DNA from: Stomoxys calcitrans
Taxonomy: Eukaryota; Arthropoda; Insecta; Diptera; Muscidae
Length of the DNA: 64,000 nucleotides
Assembly (NCBI RefSeq): GCF_963082655.1
Contig: NC_081552.1
Location: 128,373,494-128,437,493, forward strand
Direction of reading: 5' to 3'
The notes under the pieces are model-generated. The model saw nothing but the letters and a program-made list of their open reading frames with translations. It searched no databases and was not told where the DNA came from. How positions within the stretch are numbered: position 1 is the stretch's first letter; each line of letters starts with the position of its first letter. The position numbers were made by a program, and so were the translations under genes. Below, piece after piece: positions 47,301 to 57,318 of this stretch.

Positions 47301-47828
47301 GCAACTAACAGAAGCTCCTGTGTCTAAAAGGCCGTTAATCATCTTACCAAGCAGTTCAACTTGCGCGTAAGGTCTTATATCATTAGGTTTGTCATATATG
47401 GAACTTAGCAGCAAATGCCGCGTATGATTAATTTGTCGCCAAAAATTCCTCATACGTCCGGTGGACCTCACTCTTCTAACAGAGCTAACTGCCTTACCAA
47501 AAATTTCGGCTCTTTTCGCATTATATTCCCCTAAGCGGACATGAAATGGTTTAACATATGTTGGGGGATGTGGAGAAGATTTAGGTGGCGAACTGAGTTT
47601 TGAATCAGAAACAGAACGTAAAACTTTAACATTGTTGTTCGGGACTAAATCGCATTTTCCAGTCGGACTAATTGGACTATCATTCAGAGTTGTCAAAATA
47701 GAAGGTGTAGAATTGGGTTTAAGATCAGGTTGATTGTCGACAGTATTAACAGGGCTTAATCTGTGCTCGCACAAGGATTCTTTAGGGGTTTGCACGCACC
47801 TTTCGGTGCATTCGCTGAAGAGTTTTTT
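44334..47828 (-). CDS. pol: Gypsy Pol polyprotein: protease, RT, RNase H, integrase
   Basis: The frame is open from the slippery site (47822-47828) to the stop at 44334-44336. There is no ATG at its start (the first start-like codon is a GTG at 47795), so it should be made by -1 frameshifting from gag. Residue numbers count from that GTG. The aspartic protease shows LLDTGAS (D158). The RT shows LCLDSRKVN, TSLDLKDAFWQIPL and FVYLDDLL (458-461). RNase H shows IHCDASSTGIGG (D607) and DALSR (D717). The integrase has an HHCC finger (H813, H820, C850, C853) and the DD35E triad D883, D943, E978. All key residues are present with no stops, so it may be active. It makes the enzymes that copy the RNA and insert the DNA. 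Confidence 0.95.
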   Translation of the reverse strand, partial: KKLFSECTERCVQTPKESLCEHRLSPVNTVDNQPDLKPNSTPSILTTLNDSPISPTGKCDLVPNNNVKVLRSVSDSKLSSPPKSSPHPPTYVKPFHVRLGEYNAKRAEIFGKAVSSVRRVRSTGRMRNFWRQINHTRHLLLSSIYDKPNDIRPYAQVELLGKMINGLLDTGASVSCLGSNAALYALQSSKDIKKFSSFVKTADGKCQPVSGVISTPISFRGLSKPIKLYIVPGLSQDLYLGIDFWRAFDLLPMGLVSEINTRLFSPVLSEISTLGTLTDIERGRLQSTINSFPSFSKQGLGRTNVISHVIDVGDVAPIKQRHFPVSPAIEKLIYAEIDRMLEMDVIEESESAWSSPMVLVRKPGKVRLCLDSRKVNSVTVKDAYPLPHIDGILSRLPRAEYITSLDLKDAFWQIPLDKSSKDKTAFTVPGRPLYHFKVMPFGLCNAPQTMSRLMDKVIPAHLRTEVFVYLDDLLIISDSFDRHMEVLKEVADRIRSAGLTINIEKSKFCVPEVKYLGHVVGNGVIRTDPDKISAIVEFPPPRSVRQIRRFLGMSGWYRKFIRNYASITSPLTDLLKTNRRFVWCDNAQLAFDELKSILSTAPVLHSPDFSQPFYIHCDASSTGIGGVLVQKTAEGDEFPIAFMSKKLNQAQRKYSVTEQECLATVLSIKKFRAYVEGHEFTVITDHASLKWLMSQTDLNSRLARWALRLQGFRFNIEHRKGSRNVVPDALSRANTEDLSGIETTALDGSGLFVDLESPHFKSEHYLGLLETVNKTIVKTPDLRVIDGYLYRRAEHCTGEQLQDNFAWKLWIPKEMVNDLLIKAHNDPISSHCGINKMLERIRRFYFWPNLVNDVRNFVNKCEICKGTKHPNIVMRPPMGKTPETERCFQKLFIDFLGPYPRSKSGNVGIFITVDHLSKFCFLEPVKKFTTDVVTKYLEQKIFHVFGTPETIVSDNGSQFKSSNFSKFLSSFGIRHVFTAVHSPQSNASERVNRSVLSAIRAYLKHDQSNWDEYLSSIACSLRSSIHTSIGTTPYFMAFGQHMVTHGHTYSLLRKLEMLEDRAIKFDRGDNFDIIRDRASKNMEKRRQQNERNYNLRSRLVNFIVGQEVYRRNFSQSCFEKGYNSKLAPPFLKARVRKKIGTCYYEIEDLSGKKIGIYHAKDLRM

Positions 47829-49354
47829 GAACTACAAACAGAACACTTTGGTCTATAAACCTTTGAAGCACCGCATCCGTAGCAAAACACCCTGCGATCT
47901 TCCATACAATCTTGGTAGCGGTGCCCAGTTTTCTGGCAATTCCAACAAACCAGAGAAATAGCAGAAACCTGCTCCTCATTTTCCTCAGCAGATTCCAAAG
48001 GGGCATCCAAAATCTCGTTAATTTTGCCGCGATGGCCAACTGGTTTAGAAAAAGTCTGTTTCCTGGCAACATCTTGCATGAAAAACTCCCTACGGCGACA
48101 AATTTCACGTAAATGAGAAACAGAAGAAATGTGTAAATTGAGAATTTCATGTTGAATCTCCGGCAGAAGATTCCTTCTTAAAATTTCGACTAACACATTC
48201 TCAGATAAAGGTTCAGATAATTTATCGGCAATGCTAACAATGGCCTCATAAAAGGTGTCAAAGGACTCACCAGACCGCTGCTTCCGGTCCCTAATCATCT
48301 CACGGAAGTCGACATCGGTGCGAGTGTCACGGTACTGTTTCCGTAAAGCCCTGCATAAATCCGGCCAACGAATCCTAGAAACCGACCTGTGGTACCGCCA
48401 GTAAAAATCACTACCCTTAGCATCAAAAAGGGTAGAAATATGGCCACAAAGTAAGTCAAAATCACCATTCAGGGTTTGATTTGTCAATGCCTCAACTCTA
48501 TATAAGAAATTGTCGATGGACATGCCATTAGAATCACCTGTAAATTTAATTCGCCAATTAAGAATAATATGTCCAGCCTTATCTGGACGTAAAGAAACAT
48601 ACGAATGGGATGATGGCTGTCGATCAGACGTAGGACCATGCCTCCTATCCTGGGAATGATTCAAAGGATTACCCCTATTATCGTCATTGTTATTCTCTGG
48701 CAAACCTAATAACCTTTCAATGGTTCGAACTTCAACAGGGGTTGAGGGTGGAGGAAAAACATGTCGGGACGAAATATTGTCCTGGGGAACAGTATTCAAC
48801 CTACTAAAGCCTGCAGCCAAATTAGTCTCGATGAGACTCGACAATCTTTGACTAACAGTCGCCAACAGCTCATCATGCTGTGCCCTCACTGCCTCTTCAA
48901 CCATGCTCCTAATTGGATCAGTCTGACCGGCATCAAAATTCTGGGAAGTAGACGGGTTATCACCCTGATTCATTACAGTCGCAGCTACATCTGCTTCCTC
49001 ATTACTGGGGGGAGAAGTCGTATTTTGAATACCAGAAGGAGAAGTCGTATTTTGAATCCCAGCTCGAGAAGAATCAAATTCCCTAGCTCTTTGTGTCTGT
49101 GACCTGGTACCCATGGGTGATGGAGCAATTCCTGCATGTGCCGCTGTGGACATACTAAGTGAAGTCAAAACGGTGTCACAAACAGGGCAATTGGGGCACG
49201 ACTTAGTGTGATTTGTGAGACATGACTTATGAAATACGTGTCCACAAGCTGTAGTGTAAGAATAGGCCGCCTTAGCCACCGATGTACAACATATTCCGCA
49301 CTCTGGATGACGACCAGTGTTCGACAAATCTTCCGAACTATGACGTAAAGGCAT
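47756..49354 (-). CDS. gag: Gypsy Gag with N-terminal RING-H2 finger
   Basis: The ATG at 49354 opens 532 codons to the TAA at 47756-47758. The frame is open further upstream, but no ATG lies there in the same frame within ~177 bp. Residues 19-59 form a RING-H2 pattern: C19-x2-C22, C37-x-H39, H42-x2-C45, C56-x2-C59 (spacings 14, 1, 2, 2, 10, 2). The middle is the capsid-like part (for example SRIRWPDLCRALRKQYRDTR). Residues ~470-483 are a CX2CX4HX4C knuckle (CWNCQKTGHRYQDC), followed by a second cysteine cluster. Gag should form the particle and bind the RNA. RING-H2 fingers usually mark ubiquitin ligases, but activity here is unproven. Confidence 0.93.
   Translation of the reverse strand: MPLRHSSEDLSNTGRHPECGICCTSVAKAAYSYTTACGHVFHKSCLTNHTKSCPNCPVCDTVLTSLSMSTAAHAGIAPSPMGTRSQTQRAREFDSSRAGIQNTTSPSGIQNTTSPPSNEEADVAATVMNQGDNPSTSQNFDAGQTDPIRSMVEEAVRAQHDELLATVSQRLSSLIETNLAAGFSRLNTVPQDNISSRHVFPPPSTPVEVRTIERLLGLPENNNDDNRGNPLNHSQDRRHGPTSDRQPSSHSYVSLRPDKAGHIILNWRIKFTGDSNGMSIDNFLYRVEALTNQTLNGDFDLLCGHISTLFDAKGSDFYWRYHRSVSRIRWPDLCRALRKQYRDTRTDVDFREMIRDRKQRSGESFDTFYEAIVSIADKLSEPLSENVLVEILRRNLLPEIQHEILNLHISSVSHLREICRRREFFMQDVARKQTFSKPVGHRGKINEILDAPLESAEENEEQVSAISLVCWNCQKTGHRYQDCMEDRRVFCYGCGASKVYRPKCSVCSSKNSSANAPKGACKPLKNPCASTD
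47822..47828 (-). promoter_or_regulatory. -1 ribosomal frameshift slippery heptamer
   Basis: The minus strand reads A AAA AAC, with gag codons AAA and AAC in frame. This is the canonical X XXY YYZ form. After a -1 slip the pol frame runs without a stop to the end. A downstream stem or pseudoknot was not verified. Confidence 0.85.
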
Positions 49355-50007
49355 TATAAAAACCAAAATGTACGCAAAAAAAAAGTTATAGTATTGATCG
49401 ACCTTCACTATTCGAATCCGACTACCAATTCTAAGTAACTGCCACAATATTTCGACTTCGTTCAAATATAAATAAAAAATATACAGTAAAACCACCAAGA
49501 AATAGCTCTTTCCTGATCCCGGGGAAATCAAAAAATTTTGAAGGGTATAAAAAAAAGTAGAAAAATCACCAATCTCTTAAAATTCAGAAGAAATAGAAAA
49601 GAAGAAGCAAGAGTTGAGTTTAGACGGTACTAATTTGAACTTAAGACAAATAGTCTATTTCGGACTAAACTAAAAGAATATTTAGGGTATCAACATCATT
49701 AACAGCACCCTAACCGGTCTGGCACTAGCAAAAAAAAAAGTCCTATGACAGCATTTCCAGATTAAAGAGAAGTCAATGTTGAAAATACAAAGGGATAGAT
49801 TGGGGGATGAGTTGCGAATAGGTCGGCCTGACAATAGCTTTCAAATCCATAGACAGCTTCCAAACCTAGACAACAACCAACCGATAGATATAAACTGAAA
49901 AAAAAAGATCTCTAGAGGGAAAATGAAATATAGTTAAGGACCCACACTGCCTATTTGGAATAAAACCCAAAGATGAAAAAAAAAATAATGAATAATTTGT
50001 GTGTCGG
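49355..50007 (-). other. Gypsy leader between the primer site and gag
   Basis: Untranslated leader RNA of ~650 bases. No domain frame is credible here. It probably carries packaging signals, but none can be identified. Confidence 0.6.
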
Positions 50008-50025
50008 GCCCCACGTTGGGCGCCA
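50008..50025 (-). promoter_or_regulatory. Primer-binding site for tRNA-Lys(CUU)
   Basis: The minus strand reads TGGCGCCCAACGTGGGGC, 18 bases complementary to the 3' end of fly tRNA-Lys(CUU) (GCCCCACGUUGGGCG plus CCA, as I recall it). It lies 8 bases inside the 5' LTR. Confidence 0.88.
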
Positions 50026-51206
50026 AAATATAATGTAGCATACAACGCTAGGTCTAGTAAACCCCAAGATGGTCTGAAATGTTTGAGCTGAAATCAGCAG
50101 CACGCAGCTAGCTTCCGGCTTCTGTCTCGTCGGCAATGGGGAGGTTCTTTAAGGCTGAAAACTCAAACTATGGGATGTCTACACTATATTATTTTAAAAG
50201 TGTGCGTGCGAAAGATAGAAGAGAGGGAGAGAGAAATAGAGAGAGGAAAGTAAAAAAAAGGGGGAATTTTCAAGAGAGGGTTTTGTCTACCACCGATGCA
50301 GAGATGTTCACATCGTAATACGCCCGCCCATCCATGACCAGGACTAAAACCCAAAGTTATATCATATTTATCCATTGGTCCCACTGTACCTACCCTTCAA
50401 ATGTTTGTAGCCCCGGAATCACAAAACGGAAATTTAGCTAATATTCATTATGTTGTTTATTAAACAAAATCCAAAATAATCCATTAAAATTCTAGAAAAA
50501 GCTAACTTGAACTTTCACATAACCTTAATCCTAAACAGCATTAATAAATTCATTAAAACAATTTCCAGATAATTAACGTTCATTGTGGCCTAGACCAAAT
50601 CTAATTCAAGTAACAATAATTATTTAGATAGCAACTAGTCCAATAATAATTTAGGCAACAATGATTCTAAAAACAACTATCCCTTTACTTTAACAACAGG
50701 AAACAAAACTAAAAGGCTAACAGCCTAGCTAAATGACAAATAAACCTAACCGGTGTATGTGCAATTTCAAAGAAAAAAAAAAAGCTGAAAGAAATATATC
50801 CCATTCGGATATCATGGGGTTAATTTAAATCAAATGTGCATGCAAAATTTAAATATAAAAGAAAATGTAAAAGAAAAGTTAATGGCAAAAACTTTAATTA
50901 AGAATGAAAATCCATTTAAAATTTCATTCTGGTTCGGGGATATGAACCTGCGACCCACTGTGCCGTGGTGGATTACCTTCGAAATGCATTGGATGTATGT
51001 ATGTAGCTTTAATCAGAATTATTTCTCTGTATGGTACATTAAAGTGCACCAAGTGCTTCCTCTTCCTCCCATATACTGCCTTACCCACGAGAGTTACCAA
51101 ACAAATATCATCCAAACCAAAATGGAATTATTTAAAAAAACAAAAATTATTGATCTAATTAATTAATTAGACAAAAAAAAATAAATTTTGAAAAGAAAAA
51201 TTAAAT

Positions 51207-51280
51207 GACCGAACCCGGGCTCGATCCCACGACCTCTCACTTCAGAGTCAGCGACTCCCACCACTGAGCCAACCAACCAC
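51207..51280 (-). other. tRNA-like module in 5' LTR, antisense
   Basis: Identical to 42640-42713. Confidence 0.5.
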
Positions 51281-52700
51281 TTGATGGGATGATGGCTAAG
51301 CGGCCATTTGATCACTTTGAATGATATTTGCTTAGTTACACCAAAAAAACAAGGTGAATACCACGTTGAACTTCGGTGGGTATTAAAATCTAATCAAAAA
51401 GGGTGTTTAATTACTCACTTTGAAAAATGTCCCCCGTTGAAAGATCTTTCAAGTGTTCCGGTTCCGGGATATTTTCCAACACAGCGATTCCAAGGAGGTA
51501 TTTAAAAGCGGATATGGACAGGAAATTGGTGAAATCAGCAACAAAGCACTTACACACTCACGCATTCAATGTCTATGTTTTTTTTCCCCCTTTTTTTTTG
51601 TCTTTAACCACTGTCTTTTACTTTCTTTTTAAAAAAAATTTTAATTTTTAGCACAACAGTTTTAGCTAATTTTCTTTATTTTATTTGTCTCTAGACTTTT
51701 TCTTTTTACCATTGAAATTGCACAACACTTACAAAAGTTTGAGTTCTAATTTTTTTCTATCAATATTTATAGCTATTTTTACTTTAAATAATACTTTTTT
51801 TTTTTTTTTTTTGTTTTTTTTTTTTTAGACAAAAAACTTTCCGAATTAATTCAATTTTTCCTTTTTACTGTTTTTTTTGGTTTTTTACAGGTTTTTAACC
51901 AATTTTGATATATTCTCTTTAAAAATTTTAGTTCTGGACGTTTGAGAGACTTAGTCAACAAAATTTTACACTTTCTAAAACACTTCTTGGTCTGGTAACC
52001 AGACGCAGGGCCAAGTTTTCACAATCTTCACAAATTACTCGATGAAATGCCCAAAAGCCGTCGGCGAATTTCTCCCAAATTCATCATCGAAAGGATATGC
52101 GGGTTTGTCGATGAGGGTTTCCCGTTCCCAAAAAAAAGAATCGGCCTTTGATGGTCCCAACAGCTAACATCAATCTCAAACAAAGCTAGTCCAGCCAGGC
52201 GAATGGGGATCAACCAAAAAAAAGGTTAAAAGTTCCAAAAAAAAATTGCAGCAGGAGCAGTCAAGATGCAATAGTAAAAGGCTCCAATAAGTGCAGCAGA
52301 AAAAAAAAATATTGCTGAAGCAAAAAAAAATCAAAAAGAAAAAAAAGCAAAAAAAACAACAAAAAAATAGAATCTAAAAAAATCATTAGCGACGGGATTC
52401 AATAGTCTCACCCCTTAAATGGCTCCAGAAAATTTATTGAAATAGACAATTTCACTGAGCCTAACTTCTATTTATAAAATAAAAAGCCTTGGAAATAATG
52501 CGCTAATTCAGCTAATTTTCGTTAAATTGTTGCGGGAACTGCGTATACGTATACGTACTAAAAACCAATACAAAAATAAAACCTTCCTCAACACAATCAA
52601 GCCAATGCTAATATGGATCTCAAGGCCCAGATCAAGCCCCACGGAGGTCCTATACAAGCACTTGGAGAAAAACCACAACTCCGACAGACCCACCCACACT

Positions 52701-52855
52701 ATAGGAATAGCCTAGCGGTTAGTGACGTCGCCTTGCAATCCGGAAGCCCAGGTTCGAATCTCGGACCGGTCGAACCCACACTATAGGAATAGCCTAGCAG
52801 TTAGTGACGTCGCCTTGCAATCCGGAAGCCCAGGTTCGAATCTCGGACCGGTCGA
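52701..52855 (+). other. Tandem pair of tRNA-like modules in 5' LTR
   Basis: Two copies of the module seen once at 44021-44094 lie head to tail with an 82-bp period (52701-52774 and 52783-52855). They differ at one base in the box A region (agcggtt against agcagtt). Both keep ggttcgaatc, the box B core. Confidence 0.6.
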
Positions 52856-53014
52856 AATAAATTTTATTGTTCTAACGCCTGATGTTATTCAAACGCGTGA
52901 AAAAAAAATAAAAAAAATAGAAAATAAGAAAAAATAGAACAAAATTTGTAGCTAAATTGTAGCAAAAAAAAATATAAAGCAGAAAGCAGAAAATCAGCGA
53001 CAAGTCACCCTACA

Positions 53015-54518
53015 ACTACCACAGATAAGATTGATATTGGCCTATAGTTATTCCAGTCGGACTTACATCCATTTTTAAATATTGGTCTAACGATGGCAGT
53101 TTTTAAAAGAGATGGAATTAAGGATTCATTTAAATTCATGTTTTTAAATGAGGTTATTATTGATGTAGGATTAACAGCATTCCTTTTATAAGTCCATAGC
53201 TCTGATGCTATCTACACCAGCAGTTTTTCTCGCATTGAGAGATATTCAATACTTCCTCTTCATCAGTTTCTCCCATAAATATTGTATTTTGCAAATTTGT
53301 TTTATAGTTGGGACAGGTTATAAAGGTTGCAATATTTTTTGAATGTTTTCTTCGAGAGAGTGGGCAAAATTATTTGCCAATAATTGCGAACTTTTTTTGA
53401 TATTGGAAACAACGTTTGCAATTCTCTTGCCCGTAATTCGGTTAATGGTTTTCGTTTCACGTATATTTTTTGTTGTGTAAAAATTCATTACAGTTGTAAT
53501 TGTTTGCGGCTTAATTAATTTTTTTTGTTTTATTTATTGTTAAATGTTTTGTACATTTTTTCGTTTTATTTCATTATTTTTATTTTGTTGCCATTTCTCA
53601 TGTAGTTTATCTCTAATCGCACAAAATTTTACTATTTCATCATTGAGCCGCGGAGCGGGTTACGTTTATTTGCTCGTTTTGTTGCTGTGTATTTAGATTT
53701 GTCATATATTGATTCGAAATTAGTGCAGATTTTATCAAACAATTCATTGGCATTTGTTGCTTTATTTAATAGTAAAGACCAATTCGTGTCTTTTATTAAT
53801 TGACTTACTTTCGACGTATTGATATTCACTTTAGCATCTCCCTGTTTACTTTTATTGATGGTGGTATTTGTTTCTCTTTTATAATCCATACATCCATATA
53901 TTGTGTAGCGGTCTGCTATGGCTGTTTTTATTATTGCTGCGGCGCTCTCTCTCTCTCTTCCTGTTGCACCTCATGAACAAGTGGTCTATGCTCTTTTTGG
54001 TGTTGGTATTCGGGTCTTCTCTTGTTGGCTCAGCCACCATACACTGCAGCCCATGCGAAGAGAGTGTTCCAAGATATTTGGCTGTGTTGCAGTTTGTCTT
54101 TTGTGTGTCAATATTTATGTCTCCGGTAACTATTAACTCATGCTTGTAGTTTATATTGCTTAGGGCTTCGTCCGACTCTTTTAAAAAGGGTTTAACACTC
54201 AAATTTGGTGAGCGATAAATAGCTATTATTGATATGTTTGTGTTGATGTCAACCCTCAAAACCTCTGCAAAATGGATGTGTATGCTAACTTCATTGTACT
54301 GGAGATTCTCTTTGATATATATTGCCACGCCACCACCTCTTCCCTCTCTATTTAAGAAAGTGGAATTGAAACCATCAGTTTGGTATAATACATTCTCATC
54401 ACGCGTAATATTTATTTCATTTAAGATTATTAGTAATGTGTAATATATTCATCGGATAATACATTAGTTCAGTTTTAATTTCACTGAAATTATTTAAAAT
54501 TTTATATTTGTAGTCCAT
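53015..54518 (-). pseudogene. LINE-F ORF2 5' half: endonuclease and linker
   Basis: The ATG at 54518 (minus) begins MDYKYKILNNFSEIKTELMY. After a frame break the endonuclease reads VLYQTDGFNSTFLNREGRGG, the block YIKENLQYNEVSIHIHFAEV, ELIVTGDINIDTQ and SIDHLF. The linker and start of RT (TINRITGKRIANVV, NARKTAGVDSI) run down to 53015. Several stops are present. The copy rejoins 41464 when the gypsy element and one ACTA are removed. Confidence 0.78.
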
Positions 54519-54679
54519 AATTTTTATTTTTATTTTATTATTTATTTTAACTATAACTAATTATGACATTGTTGCCATTACGGATGTCGCCTTATAATCT
54601 TTTCCGAAAAATTAGTGTACTAAGTACTTATCAATGTGTGTGTTTGTTTTTGTTTTTTTTTTTTTAATTTTTACTATAG

Positions 54680-54816
54680 GCGACGTATGAACCACGAGCT
54701 ATATGACGACGATAGCATAGTTACACACATCAAAATATAACGGCTGCGTTGGCTAGGTCATGTTGTCAGAATGGATGAAGTCTTTTAAAGGCAAACACGG
54801 TGGTACACGCAAACTG
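54680..54816 (+). pseudogene. Small internal RTE fragment
   Basis: It matches 5110-5275 of the RTE copy (ataggcgacgtatgaaccac, ggctaggtcatgttgtcaga, then aaaggcaaacacggtggtac) with a ~30-bp internal deletion. It keeps the extra A that is missing near 5249. It sits between the LINE-F ORF1 and ORF2 remnants. Lacking the RTE 3' end, it is not a typical insertion. Bases 54519-54679 are AT-rich. Confidence 0.78.
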
Positions 54817-55150
54817 TTTCTTTGAAACGTTTGGTGTTGTTTTTGGCACTCTCATCATCAACTCTTTGTTGTTTATCATTGGTTTTAGGAGACTCACTGC
54901 TTTGGTTTGTGTTTGTATCAGAGCATTGTGCGCACTGGTTACACGGCACTTGTAGTTGAGACATTGTTTAGAATTTATTCGTATCGCAAAACCCGAGAAA
55001 CAAATATTAAACAAAGTATTAAGAGCGTTCGCAAGAAAAAAAACCAACACCGGAACTATTGAGGGTAGTAGAAAAAAAGAAAAAAGGCTGTTGTGATGCA
55101 CTTAGTTTTATAACACGACTGTTCGCTTTAATTGCTACAGCTCGACTGAT
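54817..55150 (-). pseudogene. LINE-F ORF1 start and 5' UTR (tentative)
   Basis: The minus-strand ATG at 54964 opens a frame with a Cys-rich start (MSQLQVPCNQCAQCSDTNTN) and a polar, K/N/S-rich continuation that is cut at 54817 by the RTE fragment. Order and strand place it just upstream of LINE-F ORF2, so ORF1 of that element is likely. It could instead be another element. Confidence 0.45.
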
Positions 55151-55154
55151 CGAT

Positions 55155-55535
55155 CGACTGTATCGTGGATATCATGATAAAGAGTAGGACATCCAGCGGA
55201 CTGCTGAAGTACAAACAGCACGCCTAGGTTAAGGAAAGTTCGGTGAAGACTGCTCCGCACGAGGTTGTGCATAGAATAGAAGAATCTTTCGATGCCAAGA
55301 TGTACACATTGGCGGTATAAATTGACATCGAGAGGGCTTTTAACAATGTGCCCTCCAGTACCGGGTGGACCAGGTCCTTAGAGACTGCAAAAACCATATG
55401 CTAAGGAACAGATGGATAAATTGTGGGTTCCATGACGAATATAAGGGAGAAATGCCACAAGGCATGCCACAGGGGGGCATTTTATCGCCACTTCTATGGG
55501 TGACCACCATAAATGACCTTCTGGAAAAACGTAAT
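55155..55535 (+). pseudogene. LINE-A reverse transcriptase fragment
   Basis: It encodes IMIKSRTSSGLLKYKQHA, a DIERAFNNVP motif, NHMLRNRWINCGF, and GMPQGGILSPLLWVTTINDL with only a few frame changes. It ends abruptly before the YADD region. Confidence 0.78.
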
Positions 55536-55980
55536 CCATTGCGTAATAATCCTCCAGAAGATTTATTTATAAATCGTCAGAGTTAATTTTTGGCGATTGT
55601 TTTTATTTTCATGACAATTGGTACTTAGTATGACGGATATAATGAGTAGTTGTTACGTTTGCGATGAACAAATCAATCTGGATATGCATTTTTAGACCTT
55701 CCAAGCAAATAACGCGCAACTCTTTTAAAGCAATAATTAATAACTATTCCAAAACACTTATTTGTTTAAAAACCTAAAAAATTAACTGCCCGCGGATGAA
55801 AAGTTGTTCAATTTTTAAATACTAAGCTGAAATCAACGGAAGGCCAAAATGCTATAGTGCAGGAGATACTACTGAGATACCGCACAACATCTTTTGCTTG
55901 TAAAACTGATCCGAGAGCTCAAAGTGGGCGAAACAGTCCAAGTAATATAGTATGAGAGGAACAGAAATGTTTGAAAATAT
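55536..55980. other. Unassigned sequence
   Basis: A short plus-strand frame at 55631-55696 reads MTDIMSSCYVCDEQINLDMH, which could be the start of a zinc-binding protein exon or chance. Nothing else is recognisable. Confidence 0.35.
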
Positions 55981-57287
55981 GGTAATGTTTTGAAAAAGTT
56001 CGAAAATTGTCATCTATAACCTTTCTTTCTTTAAAAAAGCGAATGCCAAATTTCGCTATGAATGCAAAAAAGCAAAACTACAGGTGCTTTATTAACTTCA
56101 CTAATACAATAAGTCGTGATTCCCCACTCTCTGCAGTTTGGAGCAAAACTAGTCGAATATCGAAAAGAAATACGTCGCATTTTATCACGGTGATCGAGGG
56201 GAATAAAACAACCCTTCGAATCCTATAGATATAGCCAATTACTTTGGTGACCGGTGGTCTACTGAGTAATCAGACCGTAACCTTTTCCAACTTGTGTAGA
56301 GCCAAAAGACAATTTTCTTCACCATTTCGAAATCCCCATGCGTCCAGGCGCTCATAATCAAGATCAATGTCCGAGTTTATTCGGCTGTAAAGAAAATTAA
56401 AGGGGCAGGCACAGGGGCACGATCGCATTACCTACAATATGTTAAAAAACTTGACAACAAGTATAAAAGGCCTTCTTCACCTGTATAACCTCGTTTATTT
56501 CCTCAGGAGTAATACCTTATTCGTGGAAATCGGCTGTAATTATTCCACTACCTTAACCTAACAAAAGCAAGAATTTTTTGGGCTACAGACCCATATCTTC
56601 ATTATCGTGTCTAGCCAAAATAATGGAACTTATAGTGTCAAATCGTCATTCATGGGTTTTGAAGACATGGAGGCTGACTTCATCAAACCAACTTGCTGTT
56701 AAAGCCAATCAGGGATGTACTGATGTGCTGATACATGTGGATTATTATGTCTCCAACGCTCTTTCTGCTAGAAACCATGTATCAATTTTGTCTATCGACT
56801 TCGAGAAAGCTTTAGACCGTGTGGGCTTACACGTCATTCTGAACTCGCTGTCATCATGGGGGCTAGGTCATCAAATGATAAACTTCATCAAAGCGTTTCT
56901 TACTGGACGCACCTTTAGAGTAAGGATAAACCACTGCTACTCAAGACAGTTCCTTCTACTTAACGGTATACCACAAGGCTCACCCTTTTCCGTAAAGCTA
57001 TTTCAAGTTGCCTTTAATCAAATAAGGTTCCATCTTTAACCGATGTATCATTGCCTGTACGCTGACGACTTGTAAATATTAAGCACTAACAGGGATAACG
57101 ATGAAATTAACGACAACTTTATAAAAACCAATAAGAATATCTTGGAATGGTATAGAACTTCCGGTGCAATAATTTCAACACCAAAATAGTCAGTGTTGCA
57201 TGTCTGTAGAAAGCACAAATGTTATCCATCGGATATTATTGTGAATAACGTTTTGTTTCCTCGTGAAAATCCTAAGAATGCTTTTCC

Positions 57288-57318
<31 letters not shown>

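Larger units (their letters stand above)
41465..53014 (-). mobile_element. Complete Ty3/gypsy LTR retrotransposon with RING-finger Gag
   Basis: An 11550-bp element lies on the minus strand inside LINE-F. The target duplication ACTA is at 41461-41464 and 53015-53018. It has two long LTRs (TGTAGC...CCTACA), a tRNA-Lys primer site, a polypurine tract, and intact gag and pol. There is no env. The LTRs are nearly identical where they align, so the insertion is recent. Long LTRs, the lysine primer and the 4-bp duplication remind me of the Osvaldo/Ulysses lineage, but that placement is an inference. Confidence 0.93.
50034..53014 (-). repeat. 5' LTR of the gypsy element (2981 bp)
   Basis: Nearly identical to 41465-44252, with slightly shorter A and T runs. 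Two big differences are visible: an extra segment at 52421-52541 and a tandem second copy of the tRNA-like module (52782-52855). Only a few substitutions were noticed, such as gtatttaaaagcgg against gtatttgaaagcgg. Confidence 0.93.

Noticed and set aside
57289..57316. A poly-A run as the 3' end of a LINE insertion
   Set aside because: LINE-D coding similarity continues on both sides, so this is an internal A-run expansion, not a tail.
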